DNA of 9,284 bases from Nanobdellota archaeon (GCA_023137655.1 JAGLOT010000013.1:1-9284); one strand, 5' to 3'. Shown: positions 1 through 6,195, numbered from the stretch's first letter. Numbers and translations: made by a program. Notes: a model not told the origin generated them from the letters alone.

Positions 1-188
1 CTGAGAAAAAAGTAGAAGCTAAGGTTGAAGTTAAAGTTGCAGAAGTAAAAAAAGAACAACCAAAGGTAGAAGAGAAACCCGAAGTTGTTGAAAAATCAGA
101 ATCAAAAGAGCAAACCATTCAGACCAATGAAGAGTCTAAAACTCTTCTTAAATCAAAAAAAGAAACTAATGAGGCTAAAAAAGAATGA
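1..188 (+). CDS. rpsC: Small ribosomal subunit protein uS3, C-terminal tail only (5' truncated)
   Basis: The open frame enters from the left edge (first complete codon at base 3) and ends at TGA 186-188, leaving 61 residues. No conserved uS3 core (KH domain) is visible. What remains is a low-complexity tail of Lys, Glu and Val with no hydrophobic core, for example KVEVKVAEVKKE and KPEVVEKSESKE, probably disordered. The assignment rests on gene order: in archaeal S10/spc clusters the gene before uL29 is uS3, and archaeal uS3 can carry charged C-terminal tails. uS3 lines the mRNA entry tunnel of the small subunit. The stop overlaps the uL29 start as ATGA (185-188), which suggests translational coupling. 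The identity is inferred rather than read from a motif. Confidence 0.75.
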   Translation, partial: EKKVEAKVEVKVAEVKKEQPKVEEKPEVVEKSESKEQTIQTNEESKTLLKSKKETNEAKKE

Positions 189-391
189 AACTTGATACTA
201 AAAATATGAATGAAGCTGAATTAGATGCTAAATTAAAAGAATTAAAGTTTGAGCTAATGAAAGCTCGTACTAGAATGTCTTCAGGTGGTGCACCAGTTAA
301 AGGTCAACCAACCATGAGGAATATCAAAAAAAATATTGCTAGAATTAATACAAAAATAACGGAGGTTAATAAAAACAAAAATCATGAGTGA
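185..391 (+). CDS. rpmC: Large ribosomal subunit protein uL29
   Basis: This 68-residue protein has the usual size of uL29, a small two-helix protein near the polypeptide exit tunnel that helps form the docking site for SRP and the translocon. The pattern LKELKFELMKAR (about residues 17-28), then a Gly-rich turn (SSGGAPVKG), then MRNIKKNIARINT (about 44-56) matches the family's helix-loop-helix with its basic second helix. The ATG at 185 overlaps the upstream stop by 4 bp. A GAGG at 171-174, ten bases before the ATG, is a possible weak Shine-Dalgarno. The last 8 bp overlap the aIF1 gene. A few extra Lys/Asn residues (NKNKNHE) end the protein. Confidence 0.95.
   Translation: MKLDTKNMNEAELDAKLKELKFELMKARTRMSSGGAPVKGQPTMRNIKKNIARINTKITEVNKNKNHE
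361..366 (+). promoter_or_regulatory. GGAGGT Shine-Dalgarno-like site upstream of aIF1, unusually distant
   Basis: GGAGGT is the strongest match in the early part of the window to the complement of the archaeal 16S rRNA 3' end. It lies inside the uL29 gene with 17 bases between it and the aIF1 ATG at 384, well beyond the usual 5-10. No nearer ATG, GTG or TTG in the aIF1 frame could use it. It may be a coincidence of coding sequence. Confidence 0.35.
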
Positions 392-698
392 AATATGCAT
401 TAAGTGTGGCTTACCAAAAGAACTTTGTGTTTGCGAATCCATCGCAAAAGAAAGTCAGCAAATTATTGTTAAGATTGTAAAAAGGAAATTTGGGAAGAAA
501 TATACTATTATTAAAGGCATAAACCAATCAGAAATCGACCTAAAAGATGTCGCTAAGAAACTCAAATCACAAATGGCTTGTGGTGGTTCATTCAAAGATG
601 GGCAAGTTGAGCTTCAAGGGGATCACAAAGCAAAAATAAAAGCTGCTTTAACCAAAATAGGATTCAGTGAAGATACAATAAAAATTTTTGGAAGATGA
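384..698 (+). CDS. Translation initiation factor aIF1 (SUI1/eIF1 family)
   Basis: This is the archaeal homologue of eIF1, which binds near the P site of the small subunit and enforces fidelity of start-codon choice. The 104-residue length is typical. The N-terminus carries four cysteines (C5, C8, C15, C17, in CIKCGLPKELCVC) characteristic of the archaeal form and probably binding zinc. The SUI1 fold follows from about residue 25 to the end: IVKRKFGKKYTIIKGI, then LKSQMACGGSFKDGQVELQG (about 60-80), the conserved rRNA-contacting region, then a terminal KIFGR. It overlaps uL29 by 8 bp (ATGAGTGA) and the Rnp1 gene by ATGA (695-698). Its position between uL29 and Rnp1 is the same as in many Euryarchaeota. 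Confidence 0.95.
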   Translation: MSEICIKCGLPKELCVCESIAKESQQIIVKIVKRKFGKKYTIIKGINQSEIDLKDVAKKLKSQMACGGSFKDGQVELQGDHKAKIKAALTKIGFSEDTIKIFGR

Positions 699-943
699 TT
701 GACAAAATCAAAAACATTCCAAAATCTGAATTAATAGGTTTGATGATTGAAACACCTTCAATTCAAGGAAAAATTATAAATGAAACAAAACACACCTTAG
801 AAGTCATTGATGGAAAAGGTCAAAGAAAAAAAGTGTTGAAAAATCAAGAAATCATCCTTATCAAAAATAATCAAAAAATAAAAATTCACGGTAAAATACT
901 TGAAATAAAACCCGAAGAGAGGTTAAAAAAAATAAAATGGTAA
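695..943 (+). CDS. rnp1: Ribonuclease P protein component 1 (Rpp29/Pop4 family)
   Basis: This is a protein subunit of archaeal RNase P, the ribonucleoprotein that removes the 5' leader from pre-tRNAs. Rpp29 pairs with Rpp21 and stabilises the RNA specificity domain. The conserved parts are visible: ELIGLMIETPSIQGKIINET (about residues 12-31), forming the start of the Sm-like barrel, THKTLEV-type strand equivalent at about 32-37, GKGQRKKVLKNQEIILI (about 40-56), and IHGKILEIKPEERLKKIKW at the end, matching the family's 'G..L..RPE.R.KK' ending. At 82 residues it is at the short end for archaeal Rpp29, which is often 90-130, and has almost nothing outside the barrel. It starts in an ATGA overlap with aIF1 and overlaps uS17 by 7 bp. 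No Shine-Dalgarno at normal spacing is seen. Confidence 0.9.
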   Translation: MIDKIKNIPKSELIGLMIETPSIQGKIINETKHTLEVIDGKGQRKKVLKNQEIILIKNNQKIKIHGKILEIKPEERLKKIKW

Positions 944-1329
944 AAAAAGAAACAAAATCAGAATGTGAAGACAAAAATTGTCCAATCCATGGTAGCCTTA
1001 AAACTAGAGGTAGATCATTCAAAGGTGTCGTTGTTTCATCAAAAGCTCAAAAAAGCGCAGTTGTTGAATGGGCAAGACTAAGAAAAGATAAGAAATATGA
1101 AAGATATGAAAAAAGAAGAACCAAAGTTCAAGTTCATAATCCTGAATGCATTAATGCAAAAGAAGGAGATAATGTAATAATCTCAGAATGTAGGCCTTTA
1201 AGTAAAACAAAACAATTTGTTATAACTAGTTTAGTTAAAGACAAAGTAAAGGAAACACCTACAAAAGTAAAAACTGAGAAAAAAGAAACTAAAAAACAAC
1301 CAAAAAAAGTTGAAAATAAATCCGAGTAA
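937..1329 (+). CDS. rpsQ: Small ribosomal subunit protein uS17, with Lys-rich C-terminal tail
   Basis: uS17 is a primary 16S rRNA-binding protein with an OB fold. The archaeal form is recognisable by CPIHGSLKTRGRSFKGVVVS (about residues 15-34), by RRTKVQVHNPECINAKEGD (about 60-78) and by the diagnostic ECRPLSKTKQFVI (84-96). Cysteines at 10, 15, 71 and 85 could form a metal site; that is inference. From about residue 101 to 130 there is a Lys/Glu/Thr tail beyond the usual archaeal length of roughly 110, so this copy is extended. The start ATG overlaps the Rnp1 end by 7 bp and sits in an ATAAAATG context. GAGAGG at 917-922 is too far upstream (14 bases) for a normal Shine-Dalgarno. Confidence 0.95.
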   Translation: MVKKETKSECEDKNCPIHGSLKTRGRSFKGVVVSSKAQKSAVVEWARLRKDKKYERYEKRRTKVQVHNPECINAKEGDNVIISECRPLSKTKQFVITSLVKDKVKETPTKVKTEKKETKKQPKKVENKSE

Positions 1330-1331
1330 AA

Positions 1332-1733
1332 ATGAAAGCTGTAAAATCAAAAACAACAAGGGCACTACCCACCCAAGCATTAGTACCTACATGTGATAAT
1401 TCAGGTGCTAAACTATTAAAAGTATTTGGAGTCAAAGGTTTAACCACAACTAAGGGTAGACAACCTGCAGCAGGTGTTGGAGATATTGTACTTGCATCTG
1501 TTAAAAGAGGACGACCAGACATGGTTAAAAAAGTTGTTTTTGCAGTAATAGTCAGACAGAAAAAAGAATTCAGAAGAGCTGACGGAACAAGAATCAAATT
1601 CGAAGATAATGCAGCAGTTGTATTAAAAGATATAAAAGGAAATCCAAAAGGGACTTTAATTAAAGGTCCAGTAGCAAGAGAGGCTTGTTCAAGATTCCCC
1701 GGAGTAAGTAAATTAGCAAAAATAGTTGTATAA
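1332..1733 (+). CDS. rplN: Large ribosomal subunit protein uL14
   Basis: uL14 lies at the subunit interface of the 50S subunit and contacts 16S rRNA in the small subunit, and it is the docking surface for ribosome silencing and assembly factors. The 133-residue length is that of the archaeal/eukaryotic form. Clear signatures are VPTCDNSGAKLLKVFGVKG (about residues 18-36), VGDIVLASVKRGRPDMVKK (about 49-67), FRRADGTRIKFEDNAAVVLK (about 80-99) and the C-terminal PVAREACSRFPGVSKLAKIV. It starts two bases after the uS17 stop in a TAAAAATG context. This is the most conserved protein in the window and shows no anomalies. Confidence 0.98.
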   Translation: MKAVKSKTTRALPTQALVPTCDNSGAKLLKVFGVKGLTTTKGRQPAAGVGDIVLASVKRGRPDMVKKVVFAVIVRQKKEFRRADGTRIKFEDNAAVVLKDIKGNPKGTLIKGPVAREACSRFPGVSKLAKIVV

Positions 1734-1736
1734 ATA
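1729..1736 (+). promoter_or_regulatory. Candidate internal TATA box (TATAAATA) before uL24
   Basis: TATAAATA straddles the uL14 stop codon and is preceded by an A-rich stretch that could act as a BRE. An archaeal TATA box here would put transcription start roughly 26-30 bases downstream, at about 1758-1762, only a few bases before the uL24 ATG. In DNA this AT-rich, such a match is weak evidence on its own. Confidence 0.2.
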
Positions 1737-1766
1737 ATATAAACATAACAATCAAGGTATAATAAA

Positions 1767-2171
1767 ATGAAAACTACAAGTAAATTACCAAGAAAACAAA
1801 GACTTGCAAGATATGATGCAAACTTACATGAAAGAGGAAAATTCCTTTCTGCACACCTGTCAAAAGAATTAAGAGAAATGCACGGGAAAAGAAATGTGAG
1901 AGTTAGAACTGGTGATAAGGTTAAAATTTTAAGGGGAAACTTTAAAGGTAGATCGGGTATTGTATCTTTGGTAGACATCAAAAAAGAAAAAATCTTCATT
2001 GAAGGTGTTGAGGGTGTTAAAAAAGATGGAACTAAAGTTAAAAAAAGTTTCGTACCAAGTAATTTATTAATAATTGCATTAAATTTAGAAGATAAAAAAA
2101 GAAAAGCTAAATTAACTAAATCAGAAGATGTTAAAACAACCAAAGTTGTAAAGGAGATAAAAAATGACTAA
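1767..2171 (+). CDS. rplX: Large ribosomal subunit protein uL24
   Basis: uL24 is an assembly-initiating 23S rRNA-binding protein located near the exit tunnel. The archaeal/eukaryotic form is shown by SKLPRKQRLARYDANLHERG (residues 5-24), LSAHLSKELREMHGKRNVRV (about 27-46) and a KOW motif at about 47-73 (VRTGDKVKILRGNFKGRSGI), followed by VDIKKEKIFIEGV and KKSFVPSNLLI. Residues about 108-134 form a Lys-rich tail (EDKKRKAKLTKSEDVKTTK) slightly beyond the usual core. A 33-bp gap separates it from uL14. The ATG sits in TAAAATG with a weak AGGT (1755-1758) upstream. It overlaps eS4 by 8 bp (ATGACTAA). Confidence 0.96.
   Translation: MKTTSKLPRKQRLARYDANLHERGKFLSAHLSKELREMHGKRNVRVRTGDKVKILRGNFKGRSGIVSLVDIKKEKIFIEGVEGVKKDGTKVKKSFVPSNLLIIALNLEDKKRKAKLTKSEDVKTTKVVKEIKND
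2153..2156 (+). promoter_or_regulatory. Shine-Dalgarno (GGAG) for eS4
   Basis: GGAG lies inside the end of uL24, seven bases before the eS4 ATG at 2164, which is normal archaeal spacing. The in-frame TAA at 2158-2160 means eS4 cannot start further upstream, so this site and the ATG at 2164 fix the start. Confidence 0.6.
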
Positions 2172-2859
2172 ATTCGGACTCAAAAGAATCCCATCACCAA
2201 AAACTTGGGATATTAAAAAGAAAAAAATAAGATTTACTACTAGACCCCTTCCAGGTCCATTCAAATTTAATGAAAGTCTTACATTAACTGTAATATTAAG
2301 AGATTACTTAAACTTCGTAAATACTATGAGGGAAGCAAAATTCGCAGTGAATAATAATGAAATCCTCATCAATAATAAAAGACGAAAAGATGTAAAAAAT
2401 ACTGCAGGATTTATGGATGTTATCTCATTCCCTAAAATGGATCAATATTTTAGATTAAATATTAGTAAAAAAGGTAAAATAATCATTTATGAAATTAAAA
2501 AAACAGAAGCAGATTTAGTCCCTTCAAAAATTAAAGGTATTAAAATTGCAAATAAAGAAACAATTCAAATTAGTCTTGCAGGTGGAAAAAACATCCTAAC
2601 TAAAAAGAAAGGTTTCAAACCAGGGGATTCATTAATACTCTCTGCTAAAGACAATAAAATTATTGAACATATTAAACTTGAAAAAGGCGCATTTATAATC
2701 CTTACAGCAGGAAAACACGTAGGGGAACAAGGTGTTATTGAAACAATTGAAGGTAACAATATCATATTCAAAACAAAAGAAGGAACTGAACTTGAAACAA
2801 AGAAAAGATATGCTTATGCTTTGGGGAAGGGTAAAAGTTCAATAAAATTAGATGAATAA
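2164..2859 (+). CDS. Small ribosomal subunit protein eS4
   Basis: eS4 is an archaeal/eukaryotic small-subunit protein absent from bacteria. Conserved features are TTRPLPGPFKFNESLTL (about residues 25-41), LRDYLNFVNTMREAKFAVNN (about 45-64), the S4 RNA-binding domain with ILINNKRRKDVKNTAGFMDV (about 67-86), and a C-terminal KOW region, GAFIILTAGKHVGEQGVIET (about 175-194), then KRYAYALGKGK. The length of 231 is slightly under the usual 235-245. The N-terminus reads MTKFGLKR where the family generally has a GPKKHLKR-type start, so about four basic residues are missing. This is not a mis-called start, because a stop codon lies two codons upstream. It overlaps uL24 by 8 bp. Confidence 0.96.
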   Translation: MTKFGLKRIPSPKTWDIKKKKIRFTTRPLPGPFKFNESLTLTVILRDYLNFVNTMREAKFAVNNNEILINNKRRKDVKNTAGFMDVISFPKMDQYFRLNISKKGKIIIYEIKKTEADLVPSKIKGIKIANKETIQISLAGGKNILTKKKGFKPGDSLILSAKDNKIIEHIKLEKGAFIILTAGKHVGEQGVIETIEGNNIIFKTKEGTELETKKRYAYALGKGKSSIKLDE

Positions 2860-2860
2860 A

Positions 2861-3385
2861 ATGGAAAAAATGAGAGAAATTCGAATAGAAAAAATGACCC
2901 TAAATATTGGTGTTGGTAAAAATCCTGCTCTTTTAGATAAAGGGGTTATGTTATTAAAACAAATTAGTGGAATGACTCCATTCAAGGCAATAACTCAAAA
3001 GAGAATTGCTGGTTGGGGTATTAGGCCTGGACTTGCAATTGGTTGTAAAGTAACAATAAGAGAGCCAGCTAAAGTTAAAGAACTATTAATAAGATTGTTA
3101 CAAGCAAAAGATAATGTCTTAACTGCTAAACAATTTGATGAAAATGGAAATATTGCTTTCGGTATTCATGAATATATTAACATTCCAGGTGTAAACTATG
3201 ACCCTAAAATAGGCATTATTGGTTTACAAGCATGCTTAACTTTAGCAAGACCTGGTTTCAGAATAAAGAAAAGAAAAAATCAGAAAAGAAAAATCCCATT
3301 AAAACATAAAATTACTAAAGAAGATGCTTTAGAATTTATGAAAACAAACTATAATGTTCAAATAGGTGAAAAAGATGACAACTAG
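2861..3385 (+). CDS. rplE: Large ribosomal subunit protein uL5
   Basis: uL5 binds 5S rRNA together with uL18 and forms part of the central protuberance, contacting P-site tRNA. The archaeal form is clear: MREIRIEKMTLNIGVGKN near the start, ITQKRIAGWGIRPGLAIGCK (about residues 45-64), NIAFGIHEYINIPGVNYDPK (about 98-117) and LARPGFRIKKRKNQKRK (about 129-145). Three ATGs compete: 2852 (8-bp overlap with eS4), 2861 and 2870. I chose 2861 (174 aa) because it stands in the TAAAATG context shared by most starts here. ATG 2852 would add only Met-Asn-Lys, and 2870 would begin exactly at the conserved MREI. It overlaps uS14 by 11 bp. Confidence 0.93.
   Translation: MEKMREIRIEKMTLNIGVGKNPALLDKGVMLLKQISGMTPFKAITQKRIAGWGIRPGLAIGCKVTIREPAKVKELLIRLLQAKDNVLTAKQFDENGNIAFGIHEYINIPGVNYDPKIGIIGLQACLTLARPGFRIKKRKNQKRKIPLKHKITKEDALEFMKTNYNVQIGEKDDN
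3364..3369 (+). promoter_or_regulatory. Shine-Dalgarno (AGGTGA) for uS14; decides its start
   Basis: AGGTGA matches the anti-Shine-Dalgarno core and lies five bases before ATG 3375. The GTG at 3366, which would give a longer reading frame, is part of this site and so is unlikely to be the real start. Confidence 0.7.
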
Positions 3386-3605
3386 TGATCACGCAAAAGT
3401 ATACAAACAACTTAAGGTAAAACCTGCAATTTTGCAGAAATACATTAAACATAACTCTCCAAAAGATAGGGAATTTGGAAAAAGTTCCAAAAAATGTAAA
3501 ATTTGTGGAAGGCACTCTGCACACATCAGTAAATATCATTTAAATCTTTGCAGAACCTGCTTTAGAGATGTAGCAACAAAAATTGGATTTAAAAAATATA
3601 ATTAA
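3375..3605 (+). CDS. rpsN: Small ribosomal subunit protein uS14, zinc-binding, N-terminally extended
   Basis: uS14 sits in the head of the small subunit and contacts uS3 and uS10. The C-terminal half is the classic zinc-ribbon form: C41 and C44 (CKIC) and C59 and C62 (CRTC), with SKYHLNLCRTCFRDVATKIGFKKYN to the end (residues 52-76). Most archaeal uS14 proteins are about 50-56 residues. This one has about 76, the extra being residues 1-35 (MTTSDHAKVYKQLKVKPAIL and onward). I recall similar extended forms in DPANN genomes, but cannot verify this here. Start ATG 3375 is chosen over GTG 3366 because of the AGGTGA site. The gene overlaps uL5 by 11 bp. Confidence 0.95.
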   Translation: MTTSDHAKVYKQLKVKPAILQKYIKHNSPKDREFGKSSKKCKICGRHSAHISKYHLNLCRTCFRDVATKIGFKKYN

Positions 3606-3631
3606 GTAAAAAGAAAAAGGTATAAAATAAA

Positions 3632-4021
3632 ATGTTAAATGACCCATTAGCAAATGCATTATCAAAAATTTTGAATGCAGAAAAAGTAGGAAAAAAGGAA
3701 GTTACTGTTTATCCTAGTTCAAAAGTTATTGAAAAAGTATTGAGAATTATTCAAGATAAACAATTTATCGGTGAAACAGAAAGAACCGAAACAAGACAAG
3801 GTGTAATATTAAACCTTAACCTAATCAACAAAATAAACAACTGTGGTGTTGTTAAACCTAGATATCCAGTTCAAAGTGATGGTTTTGAGAAATTTGAAAA
3901 AAGATACTTACCTGCAAAAGGTTTTGGATTTTTAATAGTTTCAACTTCTTCAGGCCTAATGACCCAAGAAGAAGCAATTGAAAAAAACCTAGGGGGGAAA
4001 TTAATAGCTTTTGTTTACTAA
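3632..4021 (+). CDS. rpsH: Small ribosomal subunit protein uS8
   Basis: uS8 binds 16S rRNA helix 21 and helps fold the central domain. The 129 residues match the archaeal family (about 130). It begins with the family pattern NDPLANALSKILNAEKVGKK (residues 3-22). The middle contains LRIIQDKQFIGETERTET, the archaeal-type GVVKPRYPVQSDGFEKFEKR (about 72-91), and the C-terminal rRNA-binding motif VSTSSGLMTQEEAIEKNLGG ends in LIAFVY. A 26-bp gap separates it from uS14. The ATG is preceded by AGGT (3618-3621) and by the TAAA of the TAAAATG context. No anomaly. Confidence 0.97.
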   Translation: MLNDPLANALSKILNAEKVGKKEVTVYPSSKVIEKVLRIIQDKQFIGETERTETRQGVILNLNLINKINNCGVVKPRYPVQSDGFEKFEKRYLPAKGFGFLIVSTSSGLMTQEEAIEKNLGGKLIAFVY

Positions 4022-4054
4022 ATCAAAATAAATAATACTAATAAATTAACTAAA

Positions 4055-4609
4055 ATGGCTGAAAAGAAATATAACATAATAACTGAAATCGCAATTCCTG
4101 AAGGAACTCAAATTACTTTTGAGAACGATATGTTAAAAGTAAAAGGTTCAAAAGGAGATGTAGAAAGAAACTTAAAAAATCCTTTAGTTAAATTAGAAGT
4201 TAAAGAAGGAAAAGTTATACTTAGCTCAATCAAATTTACCAAAAGAGAAAAAAAACTCTCTGGCACATTTAAAGCACACGTAAATAATATGATTAGAGGC
4301 TCAAATGAACAGCACATATATAAATTAAAAATATGTTCATCACACTTTCCAATGAATGTTTCAATGGGTAATGGAGAACTTGTTGTTAAAAATTTCTTTG
4401 GAGAAAAATCACCAAGACATTTAAAATTAAAGTCTGATTGTGAAGTAAAAATTGATGGTACAGACATCATTGTAAAATCTTGTAATATTGAAATTGCAGG
4501 TCAAGTTGCCGCAGATATTGAATCATTAACAAGATTAACAAATAAAGATCGAAGAGTATTCCAAGATGGAATATTTATTACAGAAAAAGATGGAAAAGGA
4601 CTAATTTAA
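4055..4609 (+). CDS. rplF: Large ribosomal subunit protein uL6
   Basis: uL6 is placed at the base of the uL11 stalk near the sarcin-ricin loop and supports factor binding. The 184-residue length is normal for archaea (about 175-185). The two-domain build shows as IAIPEGTQITFENDMLKVKG (residues 12-31), FKAHVNNMIRGSNEQHIYKL (about 72-91), SSHFPMNVSMGNGELVVKNF with GEKSPRHLKL (about 94-125), and the family ending GQVAADIESLTRLTNKDRRV-FQDGIFI (about 148-174). It follows uS8 by 33 bp and has no Shine-Dalgarno, only TAAAATG. The eL32 start follows one base after its stop. Confidence 0.97.
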   Translation: MAEKKYNIITEIAIPEGTQITFENDMLKVKGSKGDVERNLKNPLVKLEVKEGKVILSSIKFTKREKKLSGTFKAHVNNMIRGSNEQHIYKLKICSSHFPMNVSMGNGELVVKNFFGEKSPRHLKLKSDCEVKIDGTDIIVKSCNIEIAGQVAADIESLTRLTNKDRRVFQDGIFITEKDGKGLI

Positions 4610-4610
4610 A

Positions 4611-5183
4611 ATGATAGAAAAGAAAAATAACCCAACATTTAAGAGACAAGATGCTCATAAAAAAGGTAGACTTAAAGGTAAATGGAGATCTGCAAGAGGA
4701 TTACAATCTAAAATTAGGTTGGCTAAAAAGGGTTATGGTAAAAAACCAAAAACAGGATATAGAAATGCTAAAATAATAAGAGGTTTAATTAAATCAATTG
4801 AATTCGTCGAAATTTCCACATTAAAAGAACTTGAAAATGTTCCAAAAAATACTGGAATCATAATAAAAACTATTGGTTTAAAAAAGAAACTTGATATTGT
4901 AAAAAAAGCAATAACATTAAAAATCAAAATTTTGAATATAAAAGATGCAGATAAGTTTTTAAAGGAAAAAGAAGCTGAAATTAAACAGAAGAAAGAAGCT
5001 AAAAAGAAGAAGGCAGCATCAAGAGTTAAACATAAAACAATAGCTGAAGACAAATCTAAAGTCAAACAGAAGAAAGAAGAAACTGCAGACGTCAAAAAAG
5101 AAAAGACTGAAGAAGAACTTAAAGCTGAAAAGAAAGCAGAAGCTGAAAAGAAAAATAAAATTTTAACTCAAAAAAACCAATAA
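4611..5183 (+). CDS. Large ribosomal subunit protein eL32, with long charged C-terminal tail
   Basis: eL32 is an archaeal/eukaryotic large-subunit protein. The core is residues about 7-118: NPTFKRQDAHKKGRLKGKWR (7-26), GLQSKIRLAKKGYGKKPKTGY RNAK (about 30-54), then ISTLKELENVPKN, IIIKTIGLKKKLDIVKKA and IKILNIKDADKF, matching the family's order. Residues about 119-190 are a Lys/Glu/Ala tail with no fold signature, containing KQKKE twice (about 125 and 152) and AEKKAEAEKKN. This makes the protein 190 residues, against about 125-160 for many archaeal eL32. The tail is in frame with no shift. The start lies one base after the uL6 stop, forming TAAAATG. A 22-bp gap follows. Confidence 0.94.
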   Translation: MIEKKNNPTFKRQDAHKKGRLKGKWRSARGLQSKIRLAKKGYGKKPKTGYRNAKIIRGLIKSIEFVEISTLKELENVPKNTGIIIKTIGLKKKLDIVKKAITLKIKILNIKDADKFLKEKEAEIKQKKEAKKKKAASRVKHKTIAEDKSKVKQKKEETADVKKEKTEEELKAEKKAEAEKKNKILTQKNQ

Positions 5184-5205
5184 ATAAAGATTAAGACTGA
5201 ATAAA

Positions 5206-5655
5206 ATGAAATTAAATACACAAAAAAGAATTGCAGCAGATGTCCTAGGATGTTCAGCAAATAGAGTTACCCTAGATGAAGAAAGACTAGATGAAATAAA
5301 AGAAGCAATTACTAAAACAGATATAAGATCCTTAATTAAAGATAAAGCAATTAAGATGAAACCAATTGCAGGTACATCTAAAAGTAGAACAAGACACGTT
5401 AAAAACCAAAAGAAAAAAGGTTTAAGGTCTGGTTATGGTAAAAGAAAAGGTAAGGCAACTGCAAGATTACCTAAAAAAATAAAATGGATGGCTAAAATCC
5501 GAACCCAAAGAAAATTTATTAAAGAACTTAAGGAAAAAGGTATTGTTGAAACAAAAGAATACTCTGAATTAAGATTAAAATCCAAAGGTGGCTTTTTCAG
5601 AAGTAAAAGACACATTAAAATATTCCTAAACAAGATGAAAGGTAAAAATGAGTAA
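5206..5655 (+). CDS. Large ribosomal subunit protein eL19
   Basis: eL19 is an archaeal/eukaryotic protein that forms inter-subunit bridges with long helices. All 149 residues align with the archaeal family: [20 protein letters not shown] (5-24), [19 protein letters not shown] (about 28-46), the basic [34 protein letters not shown] segment (about 58-91), [20 protein letters not shown] (about 93-112) and [20 protein letters not shown] (about 125-144). It has no tail, unlike eL32 before it. There is no Shine-Dalgarno; the start is in TAAAATG. The last 8 bp (ATGAGTAA) overlap uL18. Confidence 0.97.
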   Translation: MKLNTQKRIAADVLGCSANRVTLDEERLDEIKEAITKTDIRSLIKDKAIKMKPIAGTSKSRTRHVKNQKKKGLRSGYGKRKGKATARLPKKIKWMAKIRTQRKFIKELKEKGIVETKEYSELRLKSKGGFFRSKRHIKIFLNKMKGKNE

Positions 5656-6190
5656 AAGAACAATTTATAAAAGGAAAAAGAACGGAAAAACAGATTATAA
5701 GAAAAGATTAAAATTACTTAAATCTAGAAAGCCAAGATTAGTTATTAGAAAGAGTTTAACTCAAATAACTGCACAGATAATTCAATATCAAGATGAAGGT
5801 GACAAAGTATTAGTAAGTGCACATTCATCTGAATTAAAAGCAATTGGTTGGAAAATGAACCCTGGAAACATTCCTGCGGCTTATTTAACTGGATTACTTA
5901 TAGGTCAAAAAGCTAAAGCTAAAAAAATAGAAGAAGCTGTTTTGGATATTGGCTTAAATACACCAACTAAAGGTTCAAGAATCTTTGCAGCCTTAAAAGG
6001 TGCTGTGGATGCAGACCTTAATGTACCTCACTCAGACAATATATTCCCTGATGAAGATGCAATTAAATGTGTAAAAATAAGCAATTACTTTAAAGATTGC
6101 AAAGATAAATTACAATTTTCACAATACAAAAAGGATAATGTTGATCCAACTAAAAACTTTGAAGCTGTAAAAGCTAAAATTATGAAATAA
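5648..6190 (+). CDS. rplR: Large ribosomal subunit protein uL18
   Basis: uL18 binds 5S rRNA with uL5 in the central protuberance. The 180-residue archaeal form is shown by [20 protein letters not shown] (about 8-27), [19 protein letters not shown] (about 29-47), [16 protein letters not shown] (about 54-69), [19 protein letters not shown] (about 74-92) and [20 protein letters not shown] with FPDEDAI (about 113-139). The start overlaps eL19 by 8 bp, and AGGT at 5640-5643 may act as a closely spaced Shine-Dalgarno (4 bases). uS5 follows after 5 bp. No anomaly. Confidence 0.97.
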   Translation: MSKRTIYKRKKNGKTDYKKRLKLLKSRKPRLVIRKSLTQITAQIIQYQDEGDKVLVSAHSSELKAIGWKMNPGNIPAAYLTGLLIGQKAKAKKIEEAVLDIGLNTPTKGSRIFAALKGAVDADLNVPHSDNIFPDEDAIKCVKISNYFKDCKDKLQFSQYKKDNVDPTKNFEAVKAKIMK

Positions 6191-6195
6191 ATAAA

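Noticed and set aside
1..188. Glu/Lys tail as a frameshifted or junk fragment
   Set aside because: The frame is open, its codon use resembles the neighbours, and it ends in an ATGA overlap with uL29 as expected for the end of uS3.
1734..1766. Small RNA, hairpin terminator or riboswitch in the intergenic gaps
   Set aside because: All gaps are 33 bp or less, AT-only or nearly so, with no GC stem or T run able to form a terminator and no room for a structured RNA.
1289..2143. Long open frame (284 codons) on the - strand opposite uL14 and uL24
   Set aside because: uL14 and uL24 are strongly conserved on the + strand and happen to share a reading frame, leaving the complementary frame open. The antisense product is a Leu/Phe/Ser/Thr-rich shadow with no family resemblance and no start context.
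3366..3374. GTG start for uS14
   Set aside because: The GTG is part of the AGGTGA Shine-Dalgarno that serves ATG 3375, and it would add only three residues.
4108..5095. Other - strand open frames opposite uL6 and eL32, rich in Phe, Leu and Ser
   Set aside because: They mirror Lys/Glu-rich coding sequence (AAA and GAA read as TTT and TTC), so the hydrophobicity is an artefact.
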